A stretch of 64,000 nt of DNA from JBOEGW01 sp050633625 (GCA_050633625.1 JBOEGW010000004.1:62001-126000), one strand, 5' to 3'; counted from the stretch's first letter, positions 16,951-26,545 are shown. A program made the numbers and translations. Notes: generated by a model from the letters alone, not told the origin.

Positions 16951-17024
16951 TGGAGCGGGCGACGGGAATCGAACCCGTGTCATCAGCTTGGAAGGCTGAG
17001 GTCTTACCATTACACAACGCCCGC
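16951..17024 (-). tRNA. tRNA-Gly (anticodon TCC)
   Basis: Read on the minus strand, a 74-base cloverleaf starts GCGGGCG, has a D arm with TAATGGTAAGA, an anticodon loop CTTCCAA giving anticodon TCC, and a T arm CGGGTTCGATTCCCG. It closes with CGCCCGC, a T discriminator and an encoded CCA. All stems pair. It reads GGA and GGG glycine codons. Confidence 0.97.
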
Positions 17025-17174
17025 TCAGGGCCGTTTAGGCAAAGAGTGCCTATGCCAGAATAGAATTGCGGTCAAGGTACTCGCGTAAATATGCCGTTCC
17101 AAGCTGCGCCCAAAGGAATCGCTGGCGCTCTCGCGCTTGATACGACCTAATGGCCGGGAATTATTGAAAAAGCG

Positions 17175-18023
17175 ATGGTGTTTATGGGCGGTCCTCTACG
17201 CAAAATTTTGACCGTGACATTGGCGGTTTTGTTGGTGGCCGGGCTTGTTGGTTGTTCCAGCAAACGTCCGACACGGGGCAAAATGGTGACGAATAAGCCG
17301 TTGATCGCTGCGAATTACCGCGCAAAAGGAATCCCGGCGGCTTACGGTGATGTTGATCCCGTTGAATGGGGGGCGTTGGCTCCGAGCCGCTACGCGGTGC
17401 ATGGCATTGATGCGGCGCGTTATCAGGGCGAGATCAACTGGCCGCAAGTCAAAGCGGCGGGGATCAAATTTGCTTGGCTCAAGGCCACGGAGGGTGGCGA
17501 TCACCTTGATCCGGGGTTTGAGATCAATGCGCCGCGCGCGCGTGCGGCCGGAGTCCCGGTTGGGGCCTATCATTTCTATTATTTCTGTCGATCGCCGCGC
17601 GAGCAGGCCGAATGGTTTATCGCCAATGTGCCACGTCGGGCCGGGGATTTGCCGCCCGTTTTGGACATGGAATGGAACCACCTGTCGCGCAGCTGCAAAC
17701 ACCGCCCAGACGCGCCGACCGTCCGCGAGAACATCCGCATTTTCTCAAGTGTTGTTGCCGCCCATTATGGCACAGCGCCGGTTGTTTATGTGACGCCTGA
17801 TTTCTATGAGGACAACGCGCTTGGGCAATTGAGGAGCACCGAGTTTTGGTTGCGGTCCGTGGCCGCACATCCTTCTGAGCGCTACCCGAACGAGCGCTGG
17901 ACCTTCTGGCAATACACAGGAAGCGGGGTTGTGCCCGGCGTAAATGGCAAGGTTGATATCAATGCATTTGCGGGCAGTCTGGACAGCTGGGTGAAATGGT
18001 ACGGTGCGCGCCGTCAACAATGA
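17175..18023 (+). CDS. Glycoside hydrolase family 25 (lysozyme-like) lipoprotein
   Basis: The 282-residue protein starts with a lipoprotein signal (LVAGLVGC, lipid-attached Cys near 27) and then a GH25 domain. Catalytic-region residues are visible as Asp in HGIDAARYQG, Glu in KATEGG and the D-x-E pair in PVLDMEWN. The C-terminal WTFWQYTGSG strand is typical. GH25 enzymes cut the N-acetylmuramyl bond of peptidoglycan, so this is probably a periplasmic lipid-anchored wall hydrolase for remodelling. It is convergent with the next gene, six bases away. Confidence 0.9.
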   Translation: MVFMGGPLRKILTVTLAVLLVAGLVGCSSKRPTRGKMVTNKPLIAANYRAKGIPAAYGDVDPVEWGALAPSRYAVHGIDAARYQGEINWPQVKAAGIKFAWLKATEGGDHLDPGFEINAPRARAAGVPVGAYHFYYFCRSPREQAEWFIANVPRRAGDLPPVLDMEWNHLSRSCKHRPDAPTVRENIRIFSSVVAAHYGTAPVVYVTPDFYEDNALGQLRSTEFWLRSVAAHPSERYPNERWTFWQYTGSGVVPGVNGKVDINAFAGSLDSWVKWYGARRQQ

Positions 18024-18029
18024 GCGGGG

Positions 18030-18833
18030 TTATTTGAGGTTGCGCGCCGTGTTATCGGTTGTGTTGCGGGCATGTAGCCGCGCGATTTCACTGCGCAGTT
18101 CGCGCACCCTTTGCGCGTTATCGGTTGCAACAGTGCCATCTCTGTTCAAGCGCGCGTTCTCAAATCCAACGCGCGATTTTCCGCCATTTTGTACGGAATA
18201 GACCAAACAAGCTGTTTCATTTTGGCCAAAAGCGCAGGTGGCCCAATCTGGGGCGATAGAAGCGCTTTGCATCCAATCCAGGAACGGGTCCAACTCGCAA
18301 GGAGAGCTGTTTTGCGACTGGGAATACCGGCCAAGGACAAACAAGAGTTGCAGGCTTGGCGCACCTAACAGCTCGTCCGGCAATACGCGCAGAAGGTGCT
18401 CGGCGTCCGCTTGATCATATAGGATGTGCTGAACGGCAATGCCACGCTGGGCGCACTCGCTGTAGAAAGCGGCTGCGCCTGCCTCGCGCGTGAGTTCACG
18501 GACAGAAACGGACACCATGTTTGCTCCGGCGTTCAAGGCGACCTGCTTTTGCGCCTTGACATCATAAATGCCCACGGCTTCAGTCGTGATCTGAATGGGC
18601 ATGTCGGGAACCGCACCCTTCAGGTCCGCAAGCGCCTTTGCGTAGGTGTCCGCGTCCAACAGATGCGCGCCTTTGTCGTCGCGAATGTGCAGGTGCAGCC
18701 CATTCGCACCCGACGCATAGCAGGCCACCGCGCAGGTCACGGTTTCCTCAATCGTGAGCGGAATGGCGGGGTGGTCGGCTTTGGTCAGCCGTGCGCCATT
18801 CGGGGCCACCATGAGGGTCGGAAGCGGGGTCAA
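18030..18833 (-). CDS. Beta-keto acid cleavage enzyme (BKACE, DUF849)
   Basis: The 267-residue protein has the BKACE zinc site: His-x-His in LHLHIRDD near residue 48 and the Glu in VGFENARLNRDG near 224. The family condenses a beta-keto acid with acetyl-CoA and cleaves it to acetoacetate and a CoA ester, as in lysine fermentation. It shares a four-base overlap with the aminotransferase upstream, which may supply its keto acid. The specific substrate cannot be told from the sequence. It is slightly shorter than many relatives (about 270-310). Confidence 0.87.
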   Translation of the reverse strand: MTPLPTLMVAPNGARLTKADHPAIPLTIEETVTCAVACYASGANGLHLHIRDDKGAHLLDADTYAKALADLKGAVPDMPIQITTEAVGIYDVKAQKQVALNAGANMVSVSVRELTREAGAAAFYSECAQRGIAVQHILYDQADAEHLLRVLPDELLGAPSLQLLFVLGRYSQSQNSSPCELDPFLDWMQSASIAPDWATCAFGQNETACLVYSVQNGGKSRVGFENARLNRDGTVATDNAQRVRELRSEIARLHARNTTDNTARNLK

Positions 18834-20149
18834 ATCACGGTCTCCACGGCACGCGCGAGCTTGCCGACAAGCTCATCTATTTGTGCATTTTCAATAATGA
18901 AGGGCGGGGCGAGCAGCACATGGTCGCCCTGTTTGCCATCAATCGTTCCCGACATCGGGTAACAAATCAAACCTTCCTCAAAAGCCGCTGCTTTCAAGAC
19001 CGCTGCGAGTTTTTTCTCGCTGGGAAAGGGCGTTTTACTTGTCCGATCCGTGACAAACTCCAATCCTCGAAACAGGCCGCGCCCTCGGATATCGCCCACA
19101 TTTGGATGATCCCCGAAAGCGCTTTGTAGGGCTTTTTCGAGGTGCTCCCCCATGTGAGCCGTGCGAGCTGCCAATCCGCCATCTGTCAGTTTTTGCACGA
19201 CGACTTGAGCAGCCGCACAGGCGATGGGATGCCCAATATAGGTGTGCCCGTGTTGGAAAAACCCTGATCCTGCCGCAAATGCCTCGTGTATGTCTTGCGT
19301 GCAAAGCGTAGCCCCGATTGGCATGTACCCGGCTCCCAGACCTTTGGCGATTGTCACGATGTCGGGGGCAACCTCGTCGGCTTCACAGGCAAACAGATGA
19401 CCAGTGCGCCCCATGCCACACATGACTTCATCGAGGATCAAGAGCACGCCGTATTGATCGCAAATTTCTCGAATGCGTTTGAAATACCCCGGCACCGCAG
19501 GCACCGCGCCCATGGTCGCACCGACCACAGGTTCGGCAACGAAGCCGATCACGGTTTCCGGTCCAAGGGCGAGGATTTGCGTTTCAAGCGCGTTGGCGGC
19601 GCGCTGGCCGTACGCTTCAAGGCTCTCGCCCTCTTGCTGATCACGATAGGCATAACATGGCGCGATGTGATGGCTTTGCGCCATGAGCGGCGCGAAGGGG
19701 GCTTTGCGCCAAGCATTGCCGCCCGTGGCAAGCGCGCCCAGTGTGTTGCCGTGGTAGCTTTGCCGCCGGGCGATGATTTGGCTGCGCTCTGGCTGGCCGA
19801 TTTCGACAAAATACTGCCGCGCCATTTTGAGCGCCGTTTCCACAGCTTCGGACCCACCTGACACGAAATAGACTTTCTCAAGAGCGCCGGGCGCATTCTT
19901 AATAAGCTGATCCGCCAGCTGCTCAGCGGGGTCAGACGTGAAGAACCCTGTATGCGCGTAGGGCATCGTGCGGGCTTGGGTTTCGATCGCGCGGATCACG
20001 TCCGCATCTGAATGGCCAAGGCAGGACACAGCCGCGCCGCCCGAGCCGTCAAGATAGCGCTTGCCCGCTGAATCAACGATGTAAACCCCGTCACCTTTGG
20101 CGGCTGTCGGCGGAAGGGCGCGAGAAGATCGGTGGAAAACATGGGACAT
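18830..20149 (-). CDS. Class III PLP-dependent aminotransferase
   Basis: Starting at the ATG at 20149, which GGAG precedes by eight bases, gives 439 residues; a longer frame to 20218 lacks family-like sequence. It shows LDGSGGAAVSCLGH, the SGGSEAVETALKMAR cofactor loop, LILDEVMCGMGRTG and the PLP Lys in TIAKGLGAGYMPIG. It transfers an amino group from an omega-amino acid or amine to a keto acid. Pairing with a beta-keto acid cleavage enzyme suggests amine or amino-acid catabolism. Confidence 0.88.
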   Translation of the reverse strand: MSHVFHRSSRALPPTAAKGDGVYIVDSAGKRYLDGSGGAAVSCLGHSDADVIRAIETQARTMPYAHTGFFTSDPAEQLADQLIKNAPGALEKVYFVSGGSEAVETALKMARQYFVEIGQPERSQIIARRQSYHGNTLGALATGGNAWRKAPFAPLMAQSHHIAPCYAYRDQQEGESLEAYGQRAANALETQILALGPETVIGFVAEPVVGATMGAVPAVPGYFKRIREICDQYGVLLILDEVMCGMGRTGHLFACEADEVAPDIVTIAKGLGAGYMPIGATLCTQDIHEAFAAGSGFFQHGHTYIGHPIACAAAQVVVQKLTDGGLAARTAHMGEHLEKALQSAFGDHPNVGDIRGRGLFRGLEFVTDRTSKTPFPSEKKLAAVLKAAAFEEGLICYPMSGTIDGKQGDHVLLAPPFIIENAQIDELVGKLARAVETVI

Positions 20150-20643
20150 GGAAATGGCTCCGAGAGGGCAGGGCACGCCCGATAGAGCGACACAATCAAA
20201 GGTGTGCATCTTTGGCAAGGGACCAACTGGGATGATCGTGGTTTTGCCGTAAAACGATGCGCTTATGGGGTCCGGCTTTTCTTTGGGTCAAATGGTCATG
20301 GCTGAGAAGAAACATGCAGGCGAATCGGAGGTTTTGATCATTAAAGCGGCAAACGGTGTATGCAATTCGGGTGATCGCCCTAAATGGGGCGGAGACACAG
20401 TGCCGGACCAAATTCGAAGCGCGCTCGCCCTTGAGATGAGTGCAGGCGCGCATTTTCCATCAACGTGGTAACGGTTCGGTGGTAATGTGTGAGGCGCATG
20501 ATGTTTGGGGTGGGGGCGCAGGATACGCTCAAAAATCGGGCATGATGCAGAGCTGACTCCGCTAATGTGAACGAGAAGGTTGACCGATAGCGCCATAAGC
20601 TTTTTTATCGGATGGAAAAATTAACCAAGTAGGGAGACATAGG
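20150..20643. other. Intergenic region upstream of the TAXI transporter
   Basis: About 490 bases between the divergent aminotransferase and TAXI binding-protein genes hold no convincing gene. The short open frames here lack family-like composition and good ribosome sites. The region should contain promoters for both directions. I see no clear riboswitch fold or repeat. A TAGGGAGAC Shine-Dalgarno sits just before 20644. Confidence 0.5.
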
Positions 20644-21612
20644 ATGTCAAAACAAATGAAACTCGGCTTTGCCACGTTGGCAGCGACAGCGATGCTGGCT
20701 GGCACGGCAATGGCGGAAGAGTTCGTCACAATTGGCACCGGCGGTGTAACTGGCGTTTACTACCCAACAGGCGGCGCGATTTGTCGTCTTGTGAACAAAG
20801 GCCGCAAAGAGCACGGTATTCGCTGCTCGGTCGAGTCCACAGGGGGGTCGGTCTACAACATCAACACAATCCGCGAAGGCGAGTTGGAATTTGGTGTGGC
20901 ACAATCGGATTGGCAGTACCACGCGTATAACGGCACCTCGAAGTTCGAAGAAGCTGGCCCCTTTGAAGGTCTGCGCGCTGTCTTTTCCGTGCACCCTGAG
21001 CCATTCACCGTTGTGGCGCGCGCGGATAGCGGCATCACAACCTTCGCTGATCTGAAAGGCAAGCGTGTCAACATCGGCAACCCTGGTTCTGGTCAACGCG
21101 GCACAATGGAAGTTCTGCTCGATGCGCTCGGTTGGACAACTGATGATTTTGCGCTGGCAACAGAGTTGAAAGCGGCAGAACAGTCCGCAGCCCTTTGCGA
21201 CAACCAAATTGACGCGATGGTTTACACGGTTGGTCACCCTTCCGGTTCGATCCAAGAAGCCACCACAGCTTGTGACTCTGTGCTTGTTGAAGTGTCTGGT
21301 CCTGAAGTGACCGCTCTGATCGAAGAGAACCCTTTCTACCGCACAGCAAGCATTCCCGGTGGCATGTATCGTGGCAATGATGAGGATGTTTCCACATTTG
21401 GTGTAGGCGCAACAATCGTGTCTTCTGATGCGGTTTCTGAAGACGCCGTCTATGCGGTTGTTTCGGCGGTGTTTGAGAACTTTGATGACTTCAAAGGTCT
21501 GCACCCAGCTTTCGCCAACCTGGATCCAAAGGAAATGGCAACGGCTGGCTTGTCCGCACCGCTGCATCCGGGTGCTGCGAAGTACTACAAAGAACAAGGC
21601 TGGATTGAATAA
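20644..21612 (+). CDS. TAXI-family TRAP transporter solute-binding protein
   Basis: The 322-residue protein has a signal peptide cleaved after GTAMA, then the TAXI core TIGTGGVTGVYYPTGGAICR, followed by QSDWQYHAY and the GKRVNIGNPGSGQRGT ligand-domain strand. It is the periplasmic receptor for a sodium-driven TRAP importer; known TAXI ligands are dicarboxylates and glutamate-like acids, so the ligand is open. A strong hairpin after the gene probably makes it more abundant than the permease, as is common for binding proteins. Confidence 0.93.
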   Translation: MSKQMKLGFATLAATAMLAGTAMAEEFVTIGTGGVTGVYYPTGGAICRLVNKGRKEHGIRCSVESTGGSVYNINTIREGELEFGVAQSDWQYHAYNGTSKFEEAGPFEGLRAVFSVHPEPFTVVARADSGITTFADLKGKRVNIGNPGSGQRGTMEVLLDALGWTTDDFALATELKAAEQSAALCDNQIDAMVYTVGHPSGSIQEATTACDSVLVEVSGPEVTALIEENPFYRTASIPGGMYRGNDEDVSTFGVGATIVSSDAVSEDAVYAVVSAVFENFDDFKGLHPAFANLDPKEMATAGLSAPLHPGAAKYYKEQGWIE

Positions 21613-21629
21613 CCAGACTTAGACTTTAT

Positions 21630-21663
21630 CGGGGGGCAGGATGACTGCCCCCCGGTGTTTTTT
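21630..21663 (+). terminator. Strong hairpin/attenuator between TAXI receptor and permease
   Basis: A perfect 10-base stem CGGGGGGCAG pairs with CTGCCCCCCG around a GATGA loop and is followed by GTG and a run of T. It lies 17 bases after the receptor stop and 50 before the permease start. It is likely a partial terminator that sets the receptor-to-permease ratio. Confidence 0.88.
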
Positions 21664-21714
21664 GACGACCAATAAATACAAGAATTATCGGCAAAAGCCG
21701 GGACAGGGGACTCG

Positions 21715-24321
21715 ATGACGGACGCGAACAAAGGCGCTCTGAGCGAAGAAGAACTTCAAGAACTTGTGGCCGCGTCAGATAGCGGCGCGCGACAGGTTCC
21801 GGGCACAATAGGCCTCCTCATTGCGGGTGTTGCGCTCGTTTGGTCCATTTTCCAGGTCTTGTTAGCCTCGCCTGTGGCGCCCTATGTGCTGCCCGGCGAT
21901 CTGATCAATAACTCCCGCCAAATCCACCTGGCCTTCGCGATTTTCTTGTCCGCCATGGCCTATCCGCTGTTCAAATCGGCGCCGAAAAATAAGGTGCCTT
22001 GGTACGATTGGATCCTTGCGCTGGGCGGGGTGTTCTTGTCGCTTTACGGCTACATTTTCTACGACAAAATCGTGAATGCAGGGGGGCTTGCGGATACGCA
22101 GGATTCCTATTTCGCTTTGGCGGGTTTGATGTTCTTGTTCGTTGCTGCCTATCGCACGCTTGGGCCTGTGATGGTGCTCTTGGCGATGGTGTTCATGGCC
22201 TATGTTTTCTTTGGGTCTTCCGAAGTCGTCCCGGATTCGATCCGGTGGGCGGGGGCATCGTTGCGCAAAGCGATGAGCCACATGTGGATCACATCGGAAG
22301 GTGTCTTTGGGATCGCGCTCGGCGTTTCGACCAAGTTCGTGTTCCTGTTCGTGCTCTTTGGCGCATTGCTCGATAAGGCGGGCGCGGGGAATTACTTCAT
22401 TAAAATGGCGTTTGGCGCGCTGGGCCATCTGCGCGGTGGACCCGCGAAAGCGGCTGTTGTTGGCTCGGCGGCGACGGGGCTTATTTCCGGGTCGTCCATC
22501 GCCAATGTTGTCACCACGGGGACATTCACAATTCCGCTGATGAAGCGCGTTGGCTTCTCGGCTGAAAAAGCCGGATCGGTTGAGGTTGCCTCGTCGGTGA
22601 ATGGTCAGATTATGCCGCCAGTCATGGGGGCGGCTGCCTTTTTGATGGTGGAATATGTTGGGATTTCCTACGTGGAGGTCATCACCGCGGCCTTCGTGCC
22701 TGCGATTATTTCCTATATTGCGTTGGTCTACATCGTCCATCTTGAGGCGGTCAAAACCAAGATGCCCACACTTGGCAACAAAGTCGTCTCGATGGGGAAA
22801 ACCATTGGCGGCATGTTCGCGTTTTTTGCTGGTTTTGCACTGCTGTGCTACATGACGCAGTTTCCGGTTCGCTGGATCGTTGCTCTCGTGCCAGAAGGCT
22901 CCGGCTGGATTCTCGCGGTTCTGCTTGGCGCTATTTATGTTGGCCTCGTGGCGCTTGCCGCCCAAGGCGAAGACCTTGAGGTTGATGACCCGAATGCGGA
23001 GGTTGTTGAGCTGCCGGATGTGGCGAAAATCTACACCACTGGCCTTTACTACCTGCTGCCGATCATCGTGCTTGTTTACTTCTTGATGATTGAGCGCAAA
23101 TCGCCGGGGCTGTCTGCGTTTTGGGCGACCTTCTTGTTGTTCGGCATTTTGATCACGCAAAAGCCCCTCAAAGCGTTATTCCGTGGTGAAGCCAAAGCGA
23201 TCAGCCGTTTGAAAGAGGGCTGTATGGATTTGGTTGAAGGCATGATTGACGGTGCACGCAATATGATCGGTATCGGGCTGGCGACGGCGACCGCCGGCAT
23301 TATCGTTGGGACTGTCTCGCTCACCGGGATCGGTCAGGTGATGGCCGATTTTGTGGAATTCCTGTCTGGCGGAAACTTGATCCTCATGTTGGTTTTGGTG
23401 GCGATTTTGTCTCTGATCCTTGGGATGGGCTTGCCAACGACTGCAAACTATATCGTTGTCAGCTCGCTCATGGTGGCGGTTGTTGTTGAGCTTGGTGCGC
23501 AATCTGGTTTGGTTGTGCCGCTGATCGCGGTTCATTTGTTCGTGTTCTATTTCGGGATCATGGCGGATGTGACGCCACCGGTGGGGCTTGCGAGTTTCGC
23601 GGCGGCTGCGGTGTCAGGCGGGGATGCGATCCGCACCGGCTTCATTGCGTTTTTCTACTCGCTGCGCACTGTGGCCTTGCCGTTCGTGTTCATTTTCAAC
23701 ACCGATTTGTTGCTCATCGACGTGACCTGGATGCAGGGGATTATCGTGTTCATCACGGCGACGATCGGTATTTTGATCTTCACGGCCGCGACGATGGGCT
23801 GGTTCATGACAAAGAACGCAATCTGGGAAACTGTCGCGATGTTGCTGATCGCCTTCGCACTGTTCCGGCCTGGGTTCTTCATGGATCAAATCCAACCTCC
23901 TTATAGCGACATTGACCCGGCGAGCTTTGAGCAAGCGCTGAGCGAGGCCCCTGAAGGGTCGATGATGCGCGTGGTCGTGACCGGGCCGGACTTTGACACG
24001 CTGGAGCAAAAAGATCTGACTCTGGTCGTGGATGTGGCCGAAGGGGACGGGGCTGCGCGCCTTCAAGCAAGCGGCCTGATGCTCGCCCCTGAAGATGGCA
24101 GAATGATCCTTGAGGAGCCGATGTTTGGCAGCCCAGTTTCGGACCAGATGGCGAGCTTCGATTTTTACGGGGATGAACCCGTCGAAATCTCTGCCGTGCA
24201 AGCCCCGAATGCGGGTCTTCCGAAAGAGCTGATCTTCATTCCGGCGTTGCTGCTATTGGCGCTGATCTACGTCCTGCAAATGCGCCGCGCGCGCAAGACT
24301 GAAGAAGGAGTTCCGGCATGA
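21715..24321 (+). CDS. TRAP transporter fused permease (DctQM type) with C-terminal DUF3394-like region
   Basis: The 868-residue protein fuses the small four-helix Q domain (roughly residues 25-170) with the large DctM channel domain (roughly 190-690, including GSAATGLISGSSIANVVTTG and LGMGLPTTANYIV). It ends with a soluble region like DUF3394 after residue 710 and a last helix. Fusion of the two membrane subunits is typical of TAXI systems. It pairs with the receptor at 20644. Its TGA overlaps the universal stress gene by four bases. Confidence 0.93.
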   Translation: MTDANKGALSEEELQELVAASDSGARQVPGTIGLLIAGVALVWSIFQVLLASPVAPYVLPGDLINNSRQIHLAFAIFLSAMAYPLFKSAPKNKVPWYDWILALGGVFLSLYGYIFYDKIVNAGGLADTQDSYFALAGLMFLFVAAYRTLGPVMVLLAMVFMAYVFFGSSEVVPDSIRWAGASLRKAMSHMWITSEGVFGIALGVSTKFVFLFVLFGALLDKAGAGNYFIKMAFGALGHLRGGPAKAAVVGSAATGLISGSSIANVVTTGTFTIPLMKRVGFSAEKAGSVEVASSVNGQIMPPVMGAAAFLMVEYVGISYVEVITAAFVPAIISYIALVYIVHLEAVKTKMPTLGNKVVSMGKTIGGMFAFFAGFALLCYMTQFPVRWIVALVPEGSGWILAVLLGAIYVGLVALAAQGEDLEVDDPNAEVVELPDVAKIYTTGLYYLLPIIVLVYFLMIERKSPGLSAFWATFLLFGILITQKPLKALFRGEAKAISRLKEGCMDLVEGMIDGARNMIGIGLATATAGIIVGTVSLTGIGQVMADFVEFLSGGNLILMLVLVAILSLILGMGLPTTANYIVVSSLMVAVVVELGAQSGLVVPLIAVHLFVFYFGIMADVTPPVGLASFAAAAVSGGDAIRTGFIAFFYSLRTVALPFVFIFNTDLLLIDVTWMQGIIVFITATIGILIFTAATMGWFMTKNAIWETVAMLLIAFALFRPGFFMDQIQPPYSDIDPASFEQALSEAPEGSMMRVVVTGPDFDTLEQKDLTLVVDVAEGDGAARLQASGLMLAPEDGRMILEEPMFGSPVSDQMASFDFYGDEPVEISAVQAPNAGLPKELIFIPALLLLALIYVLQMRRARKTEEGVPA

Positions 24322-24749
24322 CCAAGACCGTTCTTTGCGCCATTGATATCAATCGTCCGAAAGATGAAAGCCATGTTCTTGAGGTGGCCGCGAAACTTGC
24401 GACCATAGACGGGGCGCAACTTGATGTGATGACCGTTGTACCCGATTTTGGGGCCTCGCTGGTGGGGGCCTATTTTCAAGAGCATCAAGTCGAAACAGCG
24501 CGTGACAAAGCCGGGGAAATCCTGAAATCCGAAGTGAGTGCCGCGCTTGGCGACAAGGCAAATACCTCAATCCGCCATGTGGTCGCGGTGGGCAGCGTCT
24601 ATGAGGAAGTGCTCAAGGCGGCCAAAGTTTCAGGGGCGGATTTGATCGTCATTGGTGCGCATCGTCCCGATCTGAAAGACTACTTGCTTGGCCCCAACGC
24701 CGCGCGTGTGGTGCGCCATGCCGGTTGCTCTGTCTATGTTGTGCGCTAG
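24318..24749 (+). CDS. Universal stress protein (UspA family)
   Basis: The 143-residue protein has the Usp fold, with VLCAIDINRPKDE at the start and LIVIGAHRP followed by YLLGPNAARVVRHAGCSVYVVR at the end. The usual ATP-binding G-2x-G-9x-G(S/T) pattern is imperfect (RP and GPN replace the second and third positions), so nucleotide binding may be weak. Translational coupling to the TRAP permease suggests it modulates or senses transport, as Usp proteins do in some TRAP operons. A terminator follows. Confidence 0.9.
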   Translation: MTKTVLCAIDINRPKDESHVLEVAAKLATIDGAQLDVMTVVPDFGASLVGAYFQEHQVETARDKAGEILKSEVSAALGDKANTSIRHVVAVGSVYEEVLKAAKVSGADLIVIGAHRPDLKDYLLGPNAARVVRHAGCSVYVVR

Positions 24750-24793
24750 GAGCGTCGCAAAGCGCTCATGAAGTGCGAAAGACTTTCGTGAAT

Positions 24794-24826
24794 TGACCCG
24801 GCTTCGTGCTGGGTCATTTTCGTTTT
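24794..24826 (+). terminator. Rho-independent terminator after the TRAP-Usp operon
   Basis: TGACCCGGC-TTCGT-GCTGGGTCA forms a nine-base stem with one G-U pair and is followed by TTTTCGTTTT, 44 bases after the Usp stop. Confidence 0.85.
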
Positions 24827-24953
24827 GGCTAAGGCTATGTACTTTGGTCTTTCTATCGTTCGCCACGCTTAGACCTTTCACTCTGTGAAACGGCCTTCAA
24901 TTAGATTTGCTTTAAGGGCGCTTTGGATCTGAAAATCTTCTAGTGATTGAGAC

Positions 24954-26435
24954 ATGGAGCGAGTCGACCCTGTGACGGGAGCCAATCACCCTATAGATGC
25001 GTCGCCAAAAACCTTGGTGAATGCCGCAGTGTTTCGCGATTTCGCGGATGGGGCCTTTTTGCGGTCATCGCTGGCGCGTTTGGGTCTGTCGCGAAAGGTG
25101 ATTGCGGTGTCCAACAACACAGCGCTCTTGCACAATCTGCGCCCGGATCTCGCGTTGACATACAACTCCGTGTTGCTCAACTGGACTGCCTCTGAGACTG
25201 AGCAGGTTGCGAAAACTTTGTTGGCGCGGGTCGAGACAATGGATGCTCCGGTGCGCCTTGTGATGGATATGTCATGGGCACTTGAGGTCACAGAAGGGGG
25301 CGATGGCCTTGAGTTTTGGGCCGGATTCGCCTCCATGATGAGCCACGAGCACGACATTCAGTTTGTGTCGCTCTACGATCAGTCGCGATTGATCGAAGAC
25401 CAAATGGCCGTCGCGTTTCGGGCGCACAAGCAGTTCTTGGCGCCGTCTGGATTGCATGAGAATCCGTTTTGGTTGCCACAGGATTTGCAACGGCGTGGCA
25501 CGCTTGATGAGCAATACGCGTTTTTGTTGGGCCGGGTTGTTTCTGATTACGATGCGGGCAGTCAAAGCCCAACAAAGCTCAGGCTGGCGGCGCGCGGGGC
25601 CTCGCCGGACTGGCTCGGATCGGCGCGGCAAGTGGAGCCCGCGCGTGCTGCGACAGGCCGCTGGCATATTCACTGTTTGGGGCAACTTCGGGTGTATCGC
25701 GATGGGCATCAACGGATCGATTGGAACATACCCGGTGGATCAGCTCAAAAAACCCGCACCCTGTTTGCCTTTCTTCTCAACGCCGGGGAAAAGGGTGTTC
25801 AAGCGGATCGTATCGCGGAACTGCTTTGGCCGCGAGGCGCGTCAGAATCCCAAAAACGCGCCCGGCTTCATCATGTGGTGGCGATGCTGCGCAAGACCCT
25901 AGGAGGCAAGGAGACGGTAGGCCGTGCCGGGGAGTATTATCGGCTCAATGTGCCGCCCGGATCATGGGTGGATATTTCGAGTTTCGAACAGTTTTGCAGG
26001 CGCGGGATTTCGTTGCAGAAGCTCGGACAGGGCGAGGAGGCGCTCAAGGTCTACCGCGCCGCTGAGAGGCTGTATGCGGGCGATCTGTTTGAGGACTTGC
26101 CGAGCGAATACACTGACAGTGAAGACGAGGATTGGTGCGTGATCCGGCGCGCTTGGCTTGCAGAAATGGCGACCAAACTTCAAATCTACATGTCGAGGAT
26201 TTTGCGTGACGCCGGGCGGCTTCGGCTTGCGCTTGAACATGCGCAAAAGGCCCTGAGCCGCGAGCCTGACAATGAAGACGCCAATATGGAAATCATGCAG
26301 GTCTATTTTGCTCAGGGCCGATCAGATGCTTTGGCGCGCCACCATCGCCAATACGTCAAGCTGCTTGATTCGTTCGGTGCCGAGGAAAGCGAAGAAAGCC
26401 GCGAAATTTACGCCGAAATGATGGCCACTCTCTGA
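24954..26435 (+). CDS. Transcriptional regulator: putative MEDS sensory domain fused to SARP/BTAD activator
   Basis: The 493-residue protein seems to have three parts. Residues about 15-200 resemble a MEDS/DcmR-type sensory domain (VMDMSWALEVTEG, VSLYDQSR, FRAHKQFLAPSGLHENPFW). Residues about 225-320 are an OmpR-like winged helix (HCLGQLRVYRDG, RTLFAFLLN, RIAELLWP). Residues about 325-490 are a helical bacterial transcriptional activator domain (DISSFEQFCRRG, YAGDLFEDL, QVYFAQGRSD). It sits 110 bases before the P450 gene in the same direction and is the likely activator of that cluster. The MEDS call is tentative. Confidence 0.8.
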   Translation: MERVDPVTGANHPIDASPKTLVNAAVFRDFADGAFLRSSLARLGLSRKVIAVSNNTALLHNLRPDLALTYNSVLLNWTASETEQVAKTLLARVETMDAPVRLVMDMSWALEVTEGGDGLEFWAGFASMMSHEHDIQFVSLYDQSRLIEDQMAVAFRAHKQFLAPSGLHENPFWLPQDLQRRGTLDEQYAFLLGRVVSDYDAGSQSPTKLRLAARGASPDWLGSARQVEPARAATGRWHIHCLGQLRVYRDGHQRIDWNIPGGSAQKTRTLFAFLLNAGEKGVQADRIAELLWPRGASESQKRARLHHVVAMLRKTLGGKETVGRAGEYYRLNVPPGSWVDISSFEQFCRRGISLQKLGQGEEALKVYRAAERLYAGDLFEDLPSEYTDSEDEDWCVIRRAWLAEMATKLQIYMSRILRDAGRLRLALEHAQKALSREPDNEDANMEIMQVYFAQGRSDALARHHRQYVKLLDSFGAEESEESREIYAEMMATL

Positions 26436-26545
26436 TCGTAACCTCTTGAATTTGCGCGCTTGGGGTGGGGCCAAAGAAAAACCAAAGAAATTTCCATAGC
26501 GTGAATTGGAAGGTCAGAGCACTGGCCGTTGGGAGGAGATTTTCG

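Noticed and set aside
20647..21597. 316-residue open frame on the minus strand
   Set aside because: Antisense to the TAXI receptor; Cys/Arg/His-rich with no family-like features.
21862..23160. 432-residue open frame on the minus strand
   Set aside because: It lies fully antisense to the TRAP permease, is rich in His, Arg, Asn and Gln, and has no domain-like sequence; it reflects codon bias of the real gene.
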